Assembly (NCBI RefSeq): GCF_001070715.1
Contig: NZ_JVRR01000126.1
Location: 1-64,000 of the forward strand
DNA: 64,000 nt
From: Streptococcus pseudopneumoniae
Lineage (GTDB): Bacteria > Bacillota > Bacilli > Lactobacillales > Streptococcaceae
Reading direction: 5' to 3'
The notes below the pieces were generated by a model. The model worked only from the letters and a program-made list of their open reading frames with translations, was not told the origin of the DNA and ran no database searches. Positions 9,466-17,767 of the stretch are shown piece after piece. Every line of letters starts with the position of its first letter. The stretch's first letter is position 1. Both the position numbers and the translations under genes were made by a program.

Positions 9466-9594
9466 TCCATTGAAAATTAAAGGACGGATAGATATGTTTT
9501 TAACGAAGAGTTTTCCTCCGCTAAATGTAAAAAGTAAGTGGTTTACTTTTGCAATTTGATGAATGGACAGACCATTTATTCCTAAAACAAAGTT
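9466..9594 (-). pseudogene. Possible 3' remnant of an unidentified gene
   Basis: On the minus strand an open frame without a start runs from the BOX edge to TAA at 9466. It encodes about 42 residues with protein-like composition (GINGLSIHQIAKVNH... ending PLIFNGK). It looks like the tail of a gene cut by the BOX element. No family is recognised. Confidence 0.25.
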
Positions 9595-9736
9595 TACACT
9601 CAATGAAAATCAAAGAGCAAACTAGGAAACTAGCCGCAGGTTGCTCAAAGCACCGCTTTGAGGTTGTAGATAAGACTGACAAAGTCAGTCACATATGTAC
9701 GGCAAGGCGACGTTGACGCGGTTTGAATTTAGTATT
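9595..9736 (-). repeat. BOX element (boxA-boxB-boxC, reverse orientation)
   Basis: The sequence starts ACTCAATGAAAATCAAAGAG and includes the CTAGCCGCAGG boxC core. It contains one boxB stem (TTGCTCAAAGCACCGCTTTGAG, TGACAAAGTCAGTCA) and ends with a boxA end (GGCAAGGCGACGTTGACG). This is the typical pneumococcal BOX arrangement. Confidence 0.88.
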
Positions 9737-9826
9737 AATATCCTTATTATAAAAGACTTTTCTCATTTTCTCAAGATTTTTTTGAAAATTTAGACAAAAT
9801 TATAAACGAATAATTCTTGATAGAGA

Positions 9827-10012
9827 TGGCTTTTTGTTCCTATTCTATTAGGTGTGTTAGTCTTTACAACACTTGGAGGCATCTTTGCTGGTTTGACCCT
9901 CTATACCAAGAGCATTTATCCTTCCTATGTGGTGCATGTTATCAATAATATCCTAGGACCTTAGCATTTTCTTTTTGCAGAGGATTTTGAGTTAAAGAAA
10001 GAAGGTGTTTGA
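9827..10012 (+). pseudogene. C-terminal remnant of a CPBP (CAAX-type) membrane protease
   Basis: The frame encodes a hydrophobic segment with GGIFAGLTLYTKSIYPSYVVHVINN, which contains the last CPBP motif (HxxxN). It is then interrupted by TAG at 9962 and resumes as HFLFAEDFELKKEGV to a TGA at 10010. There is no start and the upstream two thirds are missing. It is a decayed abortive-infection/bacteriocin-immunity-type protease gene. Confidence 0.7.
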
Positions 10013-10031
10013 CAATTTCCAGTCAAATAAA

Positions 10032-10060
10032 TTGCATTCGTTTTCTCAAACAGGTATACT
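10032..10060 (+). promoter_or_regulatory. Promoter of trhO
   Basis: TTGCAT (10032-10037), a 17-bp spacer and TATACT (10055-10060). The predicted start near 10067 is only 5 nt before an upstream in-frame ATG at 10072, which supports the start at 10117. Confidence 0.6.
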
Positions 10061-10116
10061 AGTATAGTTAGATGAAAAATTCTGAAAATTTAAGAATAGA
10101 AAAGAGAACAAATCTT

Positions 10117-11103
10117 ATGGCAAAAGATATTCGTGTCTTACTTTACTACCTTTATACTCCAATTGAAAATGCAGAGCAATTTGCTGCAGATCACTTGGCT
10201 TTCTGTAAATCAATCGGCCTTAAAGGCCGTATCCTAGTCGCTGACGAGGGAATTAACGGAACAGTTTCAGGGGATTATGAAACAACTCAAAAATACATGG
10301 ACTACGTTCACAGCCTCCCAGGCATGGAAGACCTCTGGTTCAAGATTGACGAAGAAAATGAACAAGCCTTCAAGAAGATGTTTGTTCGCTACAAGAAAGA
10401 AATTGTCCACCTTGGTTTGGAAGACAACGACTTTGATAACGACATCAACCCACTTGAAACAACAGGTGCTTACTTGTCTCCAAAAGAATTCAAAGAAGCC
10501 CTTCTTGACGAAGATACCGTTGTCCTTGATACACGTAACGACTATGAGTACGACCTAGGACATTTCCGTGGAGCTATCCGCCCAGATATTCGCAACTTCC
10601 GTGAGTTACCACAATGGGTTCGTGATAACAAGGAAAAATTCATGGACAAGCGTGTCGTGGTTTACTGTACAGGTGGCGTTCGCTGTGAGAAATTCTCAGG
10701 CTGGATGGTGCGTGAAGGCTACAAAGATGTCGGCCAATTGCACGGAGGAATCGCAACTTACGGTAAAGACCCAGAAGTTCAAGGTGAGCTTTGGGATGGG
10801 AAAATGTACGTATTTGATGAGCGTATCGCTGTTGATGTCAACCATGTCAACCCAACTATCGTAGGGAAAGACTGGTTTGATGGAACACCATGTGAACGTT
10901 ATGTCAACTGTGGAAATCCATTCTGTAACCGTCGTATCTTGACATCAGAAGAAAATGAAGACAAGTACCTTCGTGGATGCTCACACGAGTGCCGTGTTCA
11001 CCCACGTAACCGCTATGTTTCAGAAAATGAATTGACACAAGCTGAAGTGATCGAGCGCCTAGCCGCTATCGGTGAAAGCTTGGAGCAAGCAGCTACAGTA
11101 TAA
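10117..11103 (+). CDS. trhO: tRNA uridine(34) hydroxylase, rhodanese-domain protein
   Basis: This 328-residue protein ([22 protein letters not shown]) matches the TrhO/YceA family: an N-terminal acylphosphatase-like domain with [13 protein letters not shown], a rhodanese domain (about 125-220) with the catalytic cysteine loop [15 protein letters not shown], and a Cys-rich C-terminal part ([16 protein letters not shown]). TrhO makes 5-hydroxyuridine at position 34 of tRNAs in an oxygen-dependent reaction. The start follows the family N-terminus and the promoter position; the ribosome site is weak. The gene has its own promoter and terminator. Confidence 0.92.
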   Translation: MAKDIRVLLYYLYTPIENAEQFAADHLAFCKSIGLKGRILVADEGINGTVSGDYETTQKYMDYVHSLPGMEDLWFKIDEENEQAFKKMFVRYKKEIVHLGLEDNDFDNDINPLETTGAYLSPKEFKEALLDEDTVVLDTRNDYEYDLGHFRGAIRPDIRNFRELPQWVRDNKEKFMDKRVVVYCTGGVRCEKFSGWMVREGYKDVGQLHGGIATYGKDPEVQGELWDGKMYVFDERIAVDVNHVNPTIVGKDWFDGTPCERYVNCGNPFCNRRILTSEENEDKYLRGCSHECRVHPRNRYVSENELTQAEVIERLAAIGESLEQAATV

Positions 11104-11106
11104 GAT

Positions 11107-11132
11107 CAAACAGTCCTTAGGGGCTGTTTTTC
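11107..11132 (+). terminator. Intrinsic terminator of trhO
   Basis: AAACAGTCC and GGGCTGTTT arms with loop TTAG, then T residues. Confidence 0.8.
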
Positions 11133-11155
11133 TAATACGACGGGCATGTCGCATT

Positions 11156-11261
11156 TATAGTAGATTGAAATAAGATATGAACAACTTGATTAGGGAAATA
11201 AAATTAATTTCTAGGGATGATTTAGCATTCATGGCGTACTATTCTAGTTTCATTTACTATA
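11156..11261. repeat. RUP element (about 106 bp)
   Basis: The ends TATAGTAGATTGAAAT and TAGTTTCATTTACTATA are inverted and closely match those of the RUP at 7884-7990. The length is one base short of the canonical 107. It sits between two gene ends. Confidence 0.75.
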
Positions 11262-11293
11262 AAAAATCCTGCCAAGGATGACAGGATTGAAGT

Positions 11294-12358
11294 TTAAAGA
11301 AAGGCCAAGATACGAAGATAATCTCCAATCAGTGCCACTTCAGCTACAAAGAAGAGGAGGATAATGACTCCGTTCACAAGGACAGACAAGAATAACTGAT
11401 AGAAAGAGTCGCTTTCACTTGCTTGACTCGGTCTTGTAATGATATGAAGGCTAGCAAGCAGAATGATTCCAATGCTAATCACACACAAAAGGGCTGAAAA
11501 TCGTAGGCTATCAAAGAAGGCAAAGAAACTAGCAATGGCAGTGAGGAAGATTGGAATTGCCAAGAGTTGACTATATTGTTGGAGAATCTTTTCCAGCGTC
11601 CAGTCCTTTTCTTGGTAGATAAATCGTCTCACGACGAAACTACCCAAGAGGAATGAAAAGAAGAAGAGTGTTGTCGCTACTAGGATAGAGATAATCGAAA
11701 AGAGATTTAATGAAGCAAATTGTTCAGGGAAGTGGCTGTTTATAGTTGCTATATGTCCATAGTAAGCATGTTTGATGTGATAGATACTAAAGAAAAAGGA
11801 AGATGCAGAAAACAGAATGAGCAAGAGAAAGGCTGTGTAGCTGTGTGTGCTACTTGTTTCAAGCTTGCTTGTAGGAGATTTGAGAGCCTCCACTAGCCAA
11901 GACCAAAAATCAAGTACTTGCTCTTTCCATCTATCCGTAGATTTTGGAGCTTGGTCGGGAATATAAGGACTTTCTAAGGATTTACTGAGAAGAAGGGACT
12001 CTTTCGTGGTTGCTTTTTGCTGAGGAAGAGCTTCTTGGCTTTCTTCAGCTATAGTGACTTTTTCTGTTTCCCCAGAAAGCTCTTGCTCTTCTTCAGTAGA
12101 ATCTAATGCTTTCTTTTCTTCTATTTCTGTTCTCGCTTCACTGTCTTTAGGCGTTTCAATTGTCTCTTCTTGCTGGCTTTCCAGTTCGACTTCAGCTTGA
12201 GAGACTTCCTCCTCTACTTGAGTATTTTCTTCAATTGGCGTATCGAGATCGGCTATCGTTTCTTCAGCCTTGTCTGCAACATCTTGGGGCTGTTCATCAG
12301 GCTTGTTCTTGCTTGTTGTTTTTACAAAATCATTACTTTCAAACCATTCTTGTTTCAT
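11294..12358 (-). CDS. Conserved streptococcal membrane protein with a long acidic N-terminus
   Basis: The 354-residue product starts with about 150 residues that are very rich in Glu, Gln, Ser and Thr and have no membrane segment. About five hydrophobic helices follow (starting near SYTAFLLLILFSASSFFF, about residue 170). An AGGAGG site 7 nt upstream fixes the start. The gene has its own promoter at 12395-12423, although it lies downstream of the PadR-DUF1700-DUF4097 genes on the same strand. I recall similar streptococcal proteins of unknown function (a DUF6574-type family, not verified). The acidic region may be extracytoplasmic or cytoplasmic; sequence alone does not say. Confidence 0.7.
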   Translation of the reverse strand: MKQEWFESNDFVKTTSKNKPDEQPQDVADKAEETIADLDTPIEENTQVEEEVSQAEVELESQQEETIETPKDSEARTEIEEKKALDSTEEEQELSGETEKVTIAEESQEALPQQKATTKESLLLSKSLESPYIPDQAPKSTDRWKEQVLDFWSWLVEALKSPTSKLETSSTHSYTAFLLLILFSASSFFFSIYHIKHAYYGHIATINSHFPEQFASLNLFSIISILVATTLFFFSFLLGSFVVRRFIYQEKDWTLEKILQQYSQLLAIPIFLTAIASFFAFFDSLRFSALLCVISIGIILLASLHIITRPSQASESDSFYQLFLSVLVNGVIILLFFVAEVALIGDYLRILAFL

Positions 12359-12394
12359 GGTAGAACCTCCTTTTAGTTAGATAAATATGCTTCC

Positions 12395-12423
12395 ATAGTA
12401 GCAAATGTAAGCGTTTTTGTCAA
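12395..12423 (-). promoter_or_regulatory. Promoter with a cre-like spacer for the acidic membrane protein gene
   Basis: On the minus strand TTGACA (12418-12423), a 17-bp spacer and TACTAT (12395-12400). The spacer contains AACGCTTACA, part of a 14-bp sequence that matches the streptococcal cre consensus TGWAANCGNTNWCA at 12 of 14 positions. CcpA control is possible. Confidence 0.55.
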
Positions 12424-13334
12424 CGTCTGCTTGGTGTGGATATTAGTTCAATATCATCATCAGATCTAGCAATGAGTTGATCCTTGACATCGGTTTTTTC
12501 AGTTTTGTAAGGGTTGCTTAATTCCGTGCCTCTTGATTCAGGCTTTTCTCTTGTGAATTGGTGGATAGAACCATAGTTGCTTGAGATGTCCCAGTTAATT
12601 CGTTGGCTCTCTTTCTGGTCTAGGATGATTCTGAGATAATATTTGGCAGTCAGTTCAACCTTACCATGAACTTGGATATTTTCAGCGTGGAAGTGATGTT
12701 CTGTTGACTCTAGCTGACTATCTGTAAGGTCTGTATCAAAGATATTAATGATATTAGGGGTTGTGAGTTTACTGTTTTTGATACGACTTCCTTCAATTCG
12801 GAGGAGATAGCCATTATTGGTATTGAGGGTCGCATTTTCAAGGCTGGCATTGGTGATACTGGTTTGACCGCGATTTGCTGAGATGTTGATTCCTTTTAGA
12901 GTTCTCCCTTTTGGCAATTGGAGAATAACTTCTTCAAAACGACGAGAGTAGCTGCTTGCGATATGGAGAATCCCGCCAATTCCAGAAGAGAGAAATGGAG
13001 TTTCAGACAGTTTCTTATCAGTGAGGGTCAGCGTTTTATCGTTCTGATTTGTGATAAGATCATGGTGAGCAGAAAGAGATGGATGGTAAGAAATGTGGAT
13101 TTGATCATCGAAAGAGTCTGTGATGGTCAGTGCGTGTTGATGGAGAGTAATCTCTAGGTTTTCGACTTCCTTGCCAAAGGTCAACTCTTCCATCCGACTA
13201 TCATAGACAGGCTCCTTGGACATGGCAAGCAGACTCTTAATCCCGTCAGATTGGATCCCTACAAAGAGCAGGATAAAGCCGATAATGGTAGTCACCACAC
13301 CAAAAATGAGAAATCCTTTTGTCAATTTACGCAT
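12420..13334 (-). CDS. DUF4097-family (LiaG/adhesin-like beta-repeat) membrane-anchored protein
   Basis: About 304 residues from ATG at 13334, chosen because GAGAGGTG precedes it; an upstream in-frame ATG at 13385 lies inside the previous gene without a ribosome site. One N-terminal membrane segment (KGFLIFGVVTTIIGFILLFVGI) is followed by a repetitive beta-rich domain (ISANRGQTSITNASLENATLNTNNG) typical of DUF4097 proteins. These are predicted to fold as a beta-solenoid outside the membrane. The start overlaps the DUF1700 stop by 8 nt, so the two are translationally coupled. The trio PadR/DUF1700/DUF4097 is a recurring envelope-stress-type cassette in Firmicutes; the specific role is unknown. 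Confidence 0.75.
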   Translation of the reverse strand: MRKLTKGFLIFGVVTTIIGFILLFVGIQSDGIKSLLAMSKEPVYDSRMEELTFGKEVENLEITLHQHALTITDSFDDQIHISYHPSLSAHHDLITNQNDKTLTLTDKKLSETPFLSSGIGGILHIASSYSRRFEEVILQLPKGRTLKGINISANRGQTSITNASLENATLNTNNGYLLRIEGSRIKNSKLTTPNIINIFDTDLTDSQLESTEHHFHAENIQVHGKVELTAKYYLRIILDQKESQRINWDISSNYGSIHQFTREKPESRGTELSNPYKTEKTDVKDQLIARSDDDIELISTPSRR

Positions 13335-13920
13335 GCTGGTCACCTCTCTTTCCTTTTTTGAGAACAAATTGCACCAGGCGAACAATGAGTAGGCCGAAGA
13401 AGCGGGCTACATAGGAAATACCTAGTAAGACTAGTGAAGAAGCACCGATAGCCAGTAAACCAGAACCAAAAATCAAGATAAAGGCTGATTTGGCTTGGGC
13501 GAGAACAGTGAAACTTTCAACTAAAAATAGGAATCCGCCGATGATACCAAGTATGGAAACCGCAAAGAAAGCCAAGATGACAGTCAAGGCTGCCACAAGG
13601 ATTGCGAACAGGGACACGAGGATGGCGATTCCCAGAGGAATACCGATGGGTGCTGCAAGGAGAGCTAACAAGGCGATATGCAAAATTTGTCGGTTATTTT
13701 TTTGAGCAGGTGCCTCATTGATTTTTTTATCGAGAAGGTTGGAGAGAACTTCGTGGGCCGCTTCTTTGGGAGTTCCCAAGCTAGCGATGAGTTCTTCCTC
13801 TCCTTCAACTCCAGCATCGTCAAAGAGTTCCCTGAAATAGTCCATGGCTTCAATTTGGTCAGTCTGAGGCAGTTTTTTGAGATAGAGTTCTAGCTGAGTC
13901 AGGTATTCAGTTCTTGTCAT
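13327..13920 (-). CDS. DUF1700 (HAAS domain) membrane protein
   Basis: This 197-residue protein has a cytoplasmic N-terminal HAAS-type domain (MTRTEYLTQLELYLKKLP... SLGTPKEAAHEVL, about residues 1-65). Three or four hydrophobic helices follow and a short basic tail ends it. DUF1700 proteins are found next to PadR regulators and are thought to relay envelope signals. The gene overlaps padR by 14 nt upstream and the DUF4097 gene by 8 nt downstream, giving a tightly coupled operon. Confidence 0.8.
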   Translation of the reverse strand: MTRTEYLTQLELYLKKLPQTDQIEAMDYFRELFDDAGVEGEEELIASLGTPKEAAHEVLSNLLDKKINEAPAQKNNRQILHIALLALLAAPIGIPLGIAILVSLFAILVAALTVILAFFAVSILGIIGGFLFLVESFTVLAQAKSAFILIFGSGLLAIGASSLVLLGISYVARFFGLLIVRLVQFVLKKGKRGDQHA

Positions 13921-14233
13921 GGCGGATACTCCCTTCTATGATGCCATTGATGGTGTCTGTATAGAGTGTCCATTCATCTTTTAGGGTCAAGAGCTGCTCT
14001 ATACCACCATTTGTCAAGGAGTAGTATTTGCGCATGCGACCTTGGAACTCTCTAGAATAGGTTGTTAGAAAGCTATTGCCTTCCAATTTTTTGAGAATGG
14101 GATAGAGTGTGGATTCTTTGATATTAGCGATCAGCTTAATGGTTTGGCTAATCTCATAACCATAAGAATCCCCTTTTTCCAGTACGGCCAAGATGAGAAA
14201 TTCAATCAAGGCAGAGGATGTTGGAAAGTACAT
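13907..14233 (-). CDS. PadR-family transcriptional regulator
   Basis: 108 residues with the PadR winged-helix pattern: FLILAVLEKGDSYGYEISQTI, then ESTLYPILKKLEGNSFL and RKYYSLTNGG. The short C-terminus places it in the small PadR subfamily. AGGAGG sits 8 nt before the ATG. It is the first gene of the operon and probably represses its own promoter. A 21-bp direct repeat flanking that promoter (14254-14274 and 14326-14346) is a candidate operator. The inducing ligand or stress is not known. Confidence 0.88.
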   Translation of the reverse strand: MYFPTSSALIEFLILAVLEKGDSYGYEISQTIKLIANIKESTLYPILKKLEGNSFLTTYSREFQGRMRKYYSLTNGGIEQLLTLKDEWTLYTDTINGIIEGSIRHDKN

Positions 14234-14253
14234 GGGAAACCTCCTTTTCTAAT

Positions 14254-14346
14254 GTATAAGATTTTTATATATAATTTTTCTACACATATATTGTACATCT
14301 AAAAGAAAGCCCTGTCAAGAGAAATGTGTAAAATTTTTATATATAA
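14254..14346 (-). promoter_or_regulatory. padR operon promoter flanked by a 21-bp direct repeat
   Basis: The minus-strand promoter is TTGACA (14313-14318), a 17-bp spacer and TACAAT (14290-14295). Two copies of a 21-bp sequence differing at two positions (core ATTTTTATATATAA) lie at 14326-14346, upstream of the -35, and at 14254-14274, in the early transcribed region. Their placement fits a repressor operator pair; this is inference. Confidence 0.65.
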
Positions 14347-14373
14347 AAAAACTTCTAGGAAAAACTAGAAGTT
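14341..14373 (-). terminator. Intrinsic terminator after the Imm26-like gene
   Basis: Read on the minus strand, AAACTTCTAG and CTAGAAGTTT arms with loop TTTTTC are followed by a T run. Confidence 0.8.
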
Positions 14374-14499
14374 TAGAGGAACTAACATCAGCTATTTCAC
14401 AGAAATTTATATTTTAAAGATAAGCTAGAATCATGATGTATAATCTAGGATATGCTTTGAAACAGATTCCTTTCCCATCTAAACCCTTATCTTCCTCAT

Positions 14500-15300
14500 T
14501 TATTCCATAGCTTTTATCAATTTATACGTCTCCATAAAACGAAGACCTCGGGCTCCCTTACTCGCTGTGATTTTTTCATAGATATCACCCAAGGTGCAGG
14601 CAGGTTCTAAAGTCCACAGAACATAATCTTCTAATATGACCTTACCAATCTTCTCAAATTTATCTAGTAAAAGCCCCAAATTCTTGTGATTAAACCAACA
14701 GTCAGTATCAATAGCATACTGTCTATTATTCATCTTGCAAGCAATCTCGCTATTCAAAAAATCCGTCATAGTGGGCTTATTCTTTTGTAGCAACCTTGTA
14801 AAGGCTAGGTGATATTCTATTTTTCTCGTACTTTGGTCGAGAGCTGAAACAAAACCGACTCCGTATTCATTTTCAAATTGAACCACAAGCACATCTCCTA
14901 CCTTAAAGTACGGCTCCCTCTTTGTTTTTGCTTTTGGAACTTTAAGAGGTTTCGGATTGACACTTTGTAGCTGAATAGCTAGTTTATCAAGTACTTTCTG
15001 TCTTTGTTTCAATGCTTTGCTGTCAATTTCAAGCCAGAACTTATCCGCTCCTTTTTCGATAATTTTGAGAGTTTTATTTTTTATATCTTCTGGTAAATGT
15101 CCAATCTTCCACAAGGAGTAGGCAAAGGCTGTCCAATAAATCTCAGTATAAAAATCATCTATACAAAAATTATTTTCATCATTTAAAATATCTTCGATTA
15201 TCTTAGCAATATTTTCGCCGTTTTTATATCTTCCTACTATGGTGTTATAAATATCGTAAGCATCATCGCTGTCTATAATCTTTACTCCGTCTATTGCCAT
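14500..15300 (-). CDS. Imm26-like immunity family protein
   Basis: The 266-residue soluble protein has an N-terminal helical part (about 1-105). A basic linker (KPLKVPKAKTKREP) leads to a C-terminal domain starting FKVGDVLVVQFENEYGVGFVSAL, which resembles the start of Imm26-type immunity proteins of polymorphic toxin systems. GGAGAGG precedes the ATG. It is the last of three minus-strand genes (17406 to 14500) and ends at a clear terminator. No toxin gene is visible nearby. The Imm26 resemblance is by eye and moderate. Confidence 0.55.
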   Translation of the reverse strand: MAIDGVKIIDSDDAYDIYNTIVGRYKNGENIAKIIEDILNDENNFCIDDFYTEIYWTAFAYSLWKIGHLPEDIKNKTLKIIEKGADKFWLEIDSKALKQRQKVLDKLAIQLQSVNPKPLKVPKAKTKREPYFKVGDVLVVQFENEYGVGFVSALDQSTRKIEYHLAFTRLLQKNKPTMTDFLNSEIACKMNNRQYAIDTDCWFNHKNLGLLLDKFEKIGKVILEDYVLWTLEPACTLGDIYEKITASKGARGLRFMETYKLIKAME

Positions 15301-15441
15301 GGCAACCTCTCCTGATTATTCTTGGGTAGTTATTTTACAAAGGGCGAGATTCTCCAGTTCATCACTATCACCGATATAATTGTTTCAACACTTATTGTTT
15401 ATATACATTTATGTATCTCTATCTGAACCTTGATGCGATTA

Positions 15442-15867
15442 CTATCTGTACTCTTTATCATAAATCGGTGTAAGATTAAAATACCTGTCTTCAATCTTGA
15501 TTCTGGCGCGGAGTAAGCCATCTTGATAGACATAGCCTTCAAATGGAGGGTATTTGTCCAAGCTTTCTAGGATGTCATCAGGCAAACATCTAAAATCATA
15601 ATCTCTCAACGCTCCAGCACCAATCAATCTTTCAGTCAGATGTGCCTTGATTTCTTTTTCATATTTTTTGAGAAATATTTCCCGTTCAATTTCAAAGAGA
15701 GCCCAATCACCTTCATCCAACTCATAATAGCGATCGTAGCCTGCAATCCAAGAGATATGAACACACAGTAGATGTTTTGCTATCTCTGGACAATAACCGA
15801 TTGCAAACAAATTTTCCCTGTCGACTTGCCGATTTTCTATTGTGATATTTTGTATAAAGCGAGTCAT
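15442..15867 (-). CDS. Hypothetical cytoplasmic protein in the immunity-like cluster (141 aa)
   Basis: I start it at MTRFIQNITIENRQ (15867), which has GGAG 8 nt upstream; an in-frame ATG at 15900 lacks a ribosome site. The product is acidic and soluble, without membrane segments (LCVHISWIAGYDRYYELDEGDWALFE). It starts 42 nt after the preceding gene. No family recognised. Its place between two Imm26-like genes suggests a related protective role, but that is guilt by association. Confidence 0.6.
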   Translation of the reverse strand: MTRFIQNITIENRQVDRENLFAIGYCPEIAKHLLCVHISWIAGYDRYYELDEGDWALFEIEREIFLKKYEKEIKAHLTERLIGAGALRDYDFRCLPDDILESLDKYPPFEGYVYQDGLLRARIKIEDRYFNLTPIYDKEYR

Positions 15868-15909
15868 AATAGTCTCCATTTTAAACATTGACTTAAGCAA
15901 ACTTTCAAT

Positions 15910-17406
15910 CTAAAAATCCCTTAGCTCGTCAAATACTTGTAACAGTTTTTCTTTATTGATATTGAATTCAGCTGGTATCAAATTTAAAAGATCAACAAGA
16001 GCAGCGTAGATGTCCTCCCGTTCGCTTGTTTCAATAAAACAGTTACGCTTGTCCATTTTATTAAAGCCTTCGGTATAAACTCTTACTAAGTCAGTGACTT
16101 GCTGCATCATTTCGTCAGCTGAACTCTTAACGAGCTTGCTAATACCAGCTCTCGTTTTTTTATATAGAGTAGCTGCCTTTTTTGCGTTTGCGGCTGAAAT
16201 ATTCTCTTGTCCATCCCATGAACGAAATGGATTGTTCAAGTTTTGTGCCAGCCATTCAGATTTTCTAGGTTTTTGAATCCAGAGATTTAGTCCCTTTTCT
16301 TGTTGTTTTTTATAATATGTTTTAGCTACTTTAGCGGCATCTTCGGGTAAGCTACTCATCCAAAACATGTTTAGTTTCGGTAAATCTTCTGGTCTAGGAA
16401 TATCTTTTGCGGTAAAGCCAAACAGGTCGACGGTTGAAAAAACGGCTAGTTCTTTGAATTCTGATAATTTATAGAAATTACGGATGTTTCCTGGTTTTCC
16501 CCACAATCTCAATTCCCTAAGTTTAGGATAGCAACTCAAGACTTGTGCAAAATCGATTTCCAGAATACCTGAGCAATGTAGGGCCCCTAAATCTTTTAAT
16601 CCCTGGACTATGGGCACAGATTTATGAAGCAGTAACCGTAAATTAGCTCCATTTTCTTTGGCTTGGATCTGACAGTTTTCGTTAAAGTCGCCAATTAAAA
16701 TTAATTCTTCCAAATCATCGTTTAATTGAAGTTCCTTTACGCCGGTCATATCAAGGGTCAGTCTACGTAGATATGTATGAGAGAAATCTAACTTTGTTTG
16801 TTCATGGTTTTCAAGCTTTATCACATTCAAAAATGGATTGAACTGTAGATACTCGTATAAATTTTGAGGCCATTTGTTTAAGGTTAGTTCAGACAAGCAA
16901 GGGAAAACCTTCAATTCCAGAGCATCATCAAACTCTGTCAGTTTACTATTCAGATTTTGCCTAGAAATAGCACATTCTTCCCCTAGAAATAGGACCTTTT
17001 CCTTGCTCTTATCCGCCTTTTTAAAGAAGTCTCTTTTCTCTTTTGGTATTTCTTGCCATTTTAGTTGCCTATAAACGTCGTAGCCATTTTCCCAAGAAAC
17101 CGCATATGCATTGGTGCTTTCAGTCGTTAAAGGTGATCTATTTCCGATAAAAATATAATTGGCTGGGACATTAATATCTACATAAATTAGGTGTAGGCCT
17201 CGTTCCCAGTACATAAAATCTTTGTAGAGTGGCTTCAATGAGGATAGTTCTTCTTCTTTAAGAGGTTGTTCTCCTACCCAGTCTAATGACAGAAGGATAG
17301 CCTTTAGCTTTTCTCCTTTCTCTTCTAACTTCGTTATTTGACAAGCTGTGTATTTTTTTAGATGGGTATTGTAAACGCAATAGACGTCTCCAGCTTTTGC
17401 GAACAT
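15910..17406 (-). CDS. Large protein with Imm26-like N-terminus and leucine-rich middle region
   Basis: The 498-residue protein has an N-terminal section MFAKAGDVYCVYNTHLKKYTACQITKLEE (to about residue 110) that resembles Imm26-type domains. Leucine-rich-repeat-like strands follow (about 165-320, for example LELKVFPCLSELTLNKWPQNLYEYL and ELRLWGKPGNIRNFYKL). The helical C-terminus ends in an acidic segment. No signal peptide or membrane segment is seen. It heads the three-gene cluster behind an extended -10 promoter at 17637-17645. Function unknown; an immunity or scaffold role is plausible. Confidence 0.6.
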   Translation of the reverse strand: MFAKAGDVYCVYNTHLKKYTACQITKLEEKGEKLKAILLSLDWVGEQPLKEEELSSLKPLYKDFMYWERGLHLIYVDINVPANYIFIGNRSPLTTESTNAYAVSWENGYDVYRQLKWQEIPKEKRDFFKKADKSKEKVLFLGEECAISRQNLNSKLTEFDDALELKVFPCLSELTLNKWPQNLYEYLQFNPFLNVIKLENHEQTKLDFSHTYLRRLTLDMTGVKELQLNDDLEELILIGDFNENCQIQAKENGANLRLLLHKSVPIVQGLKDLGALHCSGILEIDFAQVLSCYPKLRELRLWGKPGNIRNFYKLSEFKELAVFSTVDLFGFTAKDIPRPEDLPKLNMFWMSSLPEDAAKVAKTYYKKQQEKGLNLWIQKPRKSEWLAQNLNNPFRSWDGQENISAANAKKAATLYKKTRAGISKLVKSSADEMMQQVTDLVRVYTEGFNKMDKRNCFIETSEREDIYAALVDLLNLIPAEFNINKEKLLQVFDELRDF

Positions 17407-17707
17407 ATCAATTTCTCCTTAAATGTTTCTATAGTCCTTGGACAATTGAGATTTTTTATCAAATTAACTCTTCTTAATGGCGTTGAAACAGTTAAAGTTG
17501 ATTCAAGATTTTACTTCAGATAGTTCTCTGGTCTATCAATAACTATGCCGGACTTCAATTCCAAAAAGTAATAATTTTTTAGGTTCCCATACTGTTCTAA
17601 TCTAAACAAGTTGTATCTAGGACTTTGTTTAATAATATTATACCATTTTTGTAGATAGGGGCAGTGGTTGGCTGGATTCTTCTCTTTATTTGAAAAGGAA
17701 TGAAGCT
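17407..17707. other. Intergenic region with an extended -10 promoter
   Basis: A minus-strand TG-G-TATAAT lies at 17637-17645, about 230 bp upstream of the 498-aa gene. No ORF or known repeat is seen in between. Confidence 0.4.
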
Positions 17708-17733
17708 AAAAAAACCAGACAGAGTCTGGCTTT
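17708..17733 (-). terminator. Intrinsic terminator after the CynX-type transporter
   Basis: On the minus strand CCAGAC and GTCTGG arms around TCT are followed by TTTTTTT. Confidence 0.8.
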
Positions 17734-17767
17734 GCATTATTTATATCTGAGAAGTATTTTAGAATAA

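Noticed and set aside
9776-9790. CodY-box-like sequence ATTTTTTTGAAAATT
   Set aside because: 13 of 15 matches, but the surrounding DNA is very AT-rich and no intact gene follows, so chance is likely.
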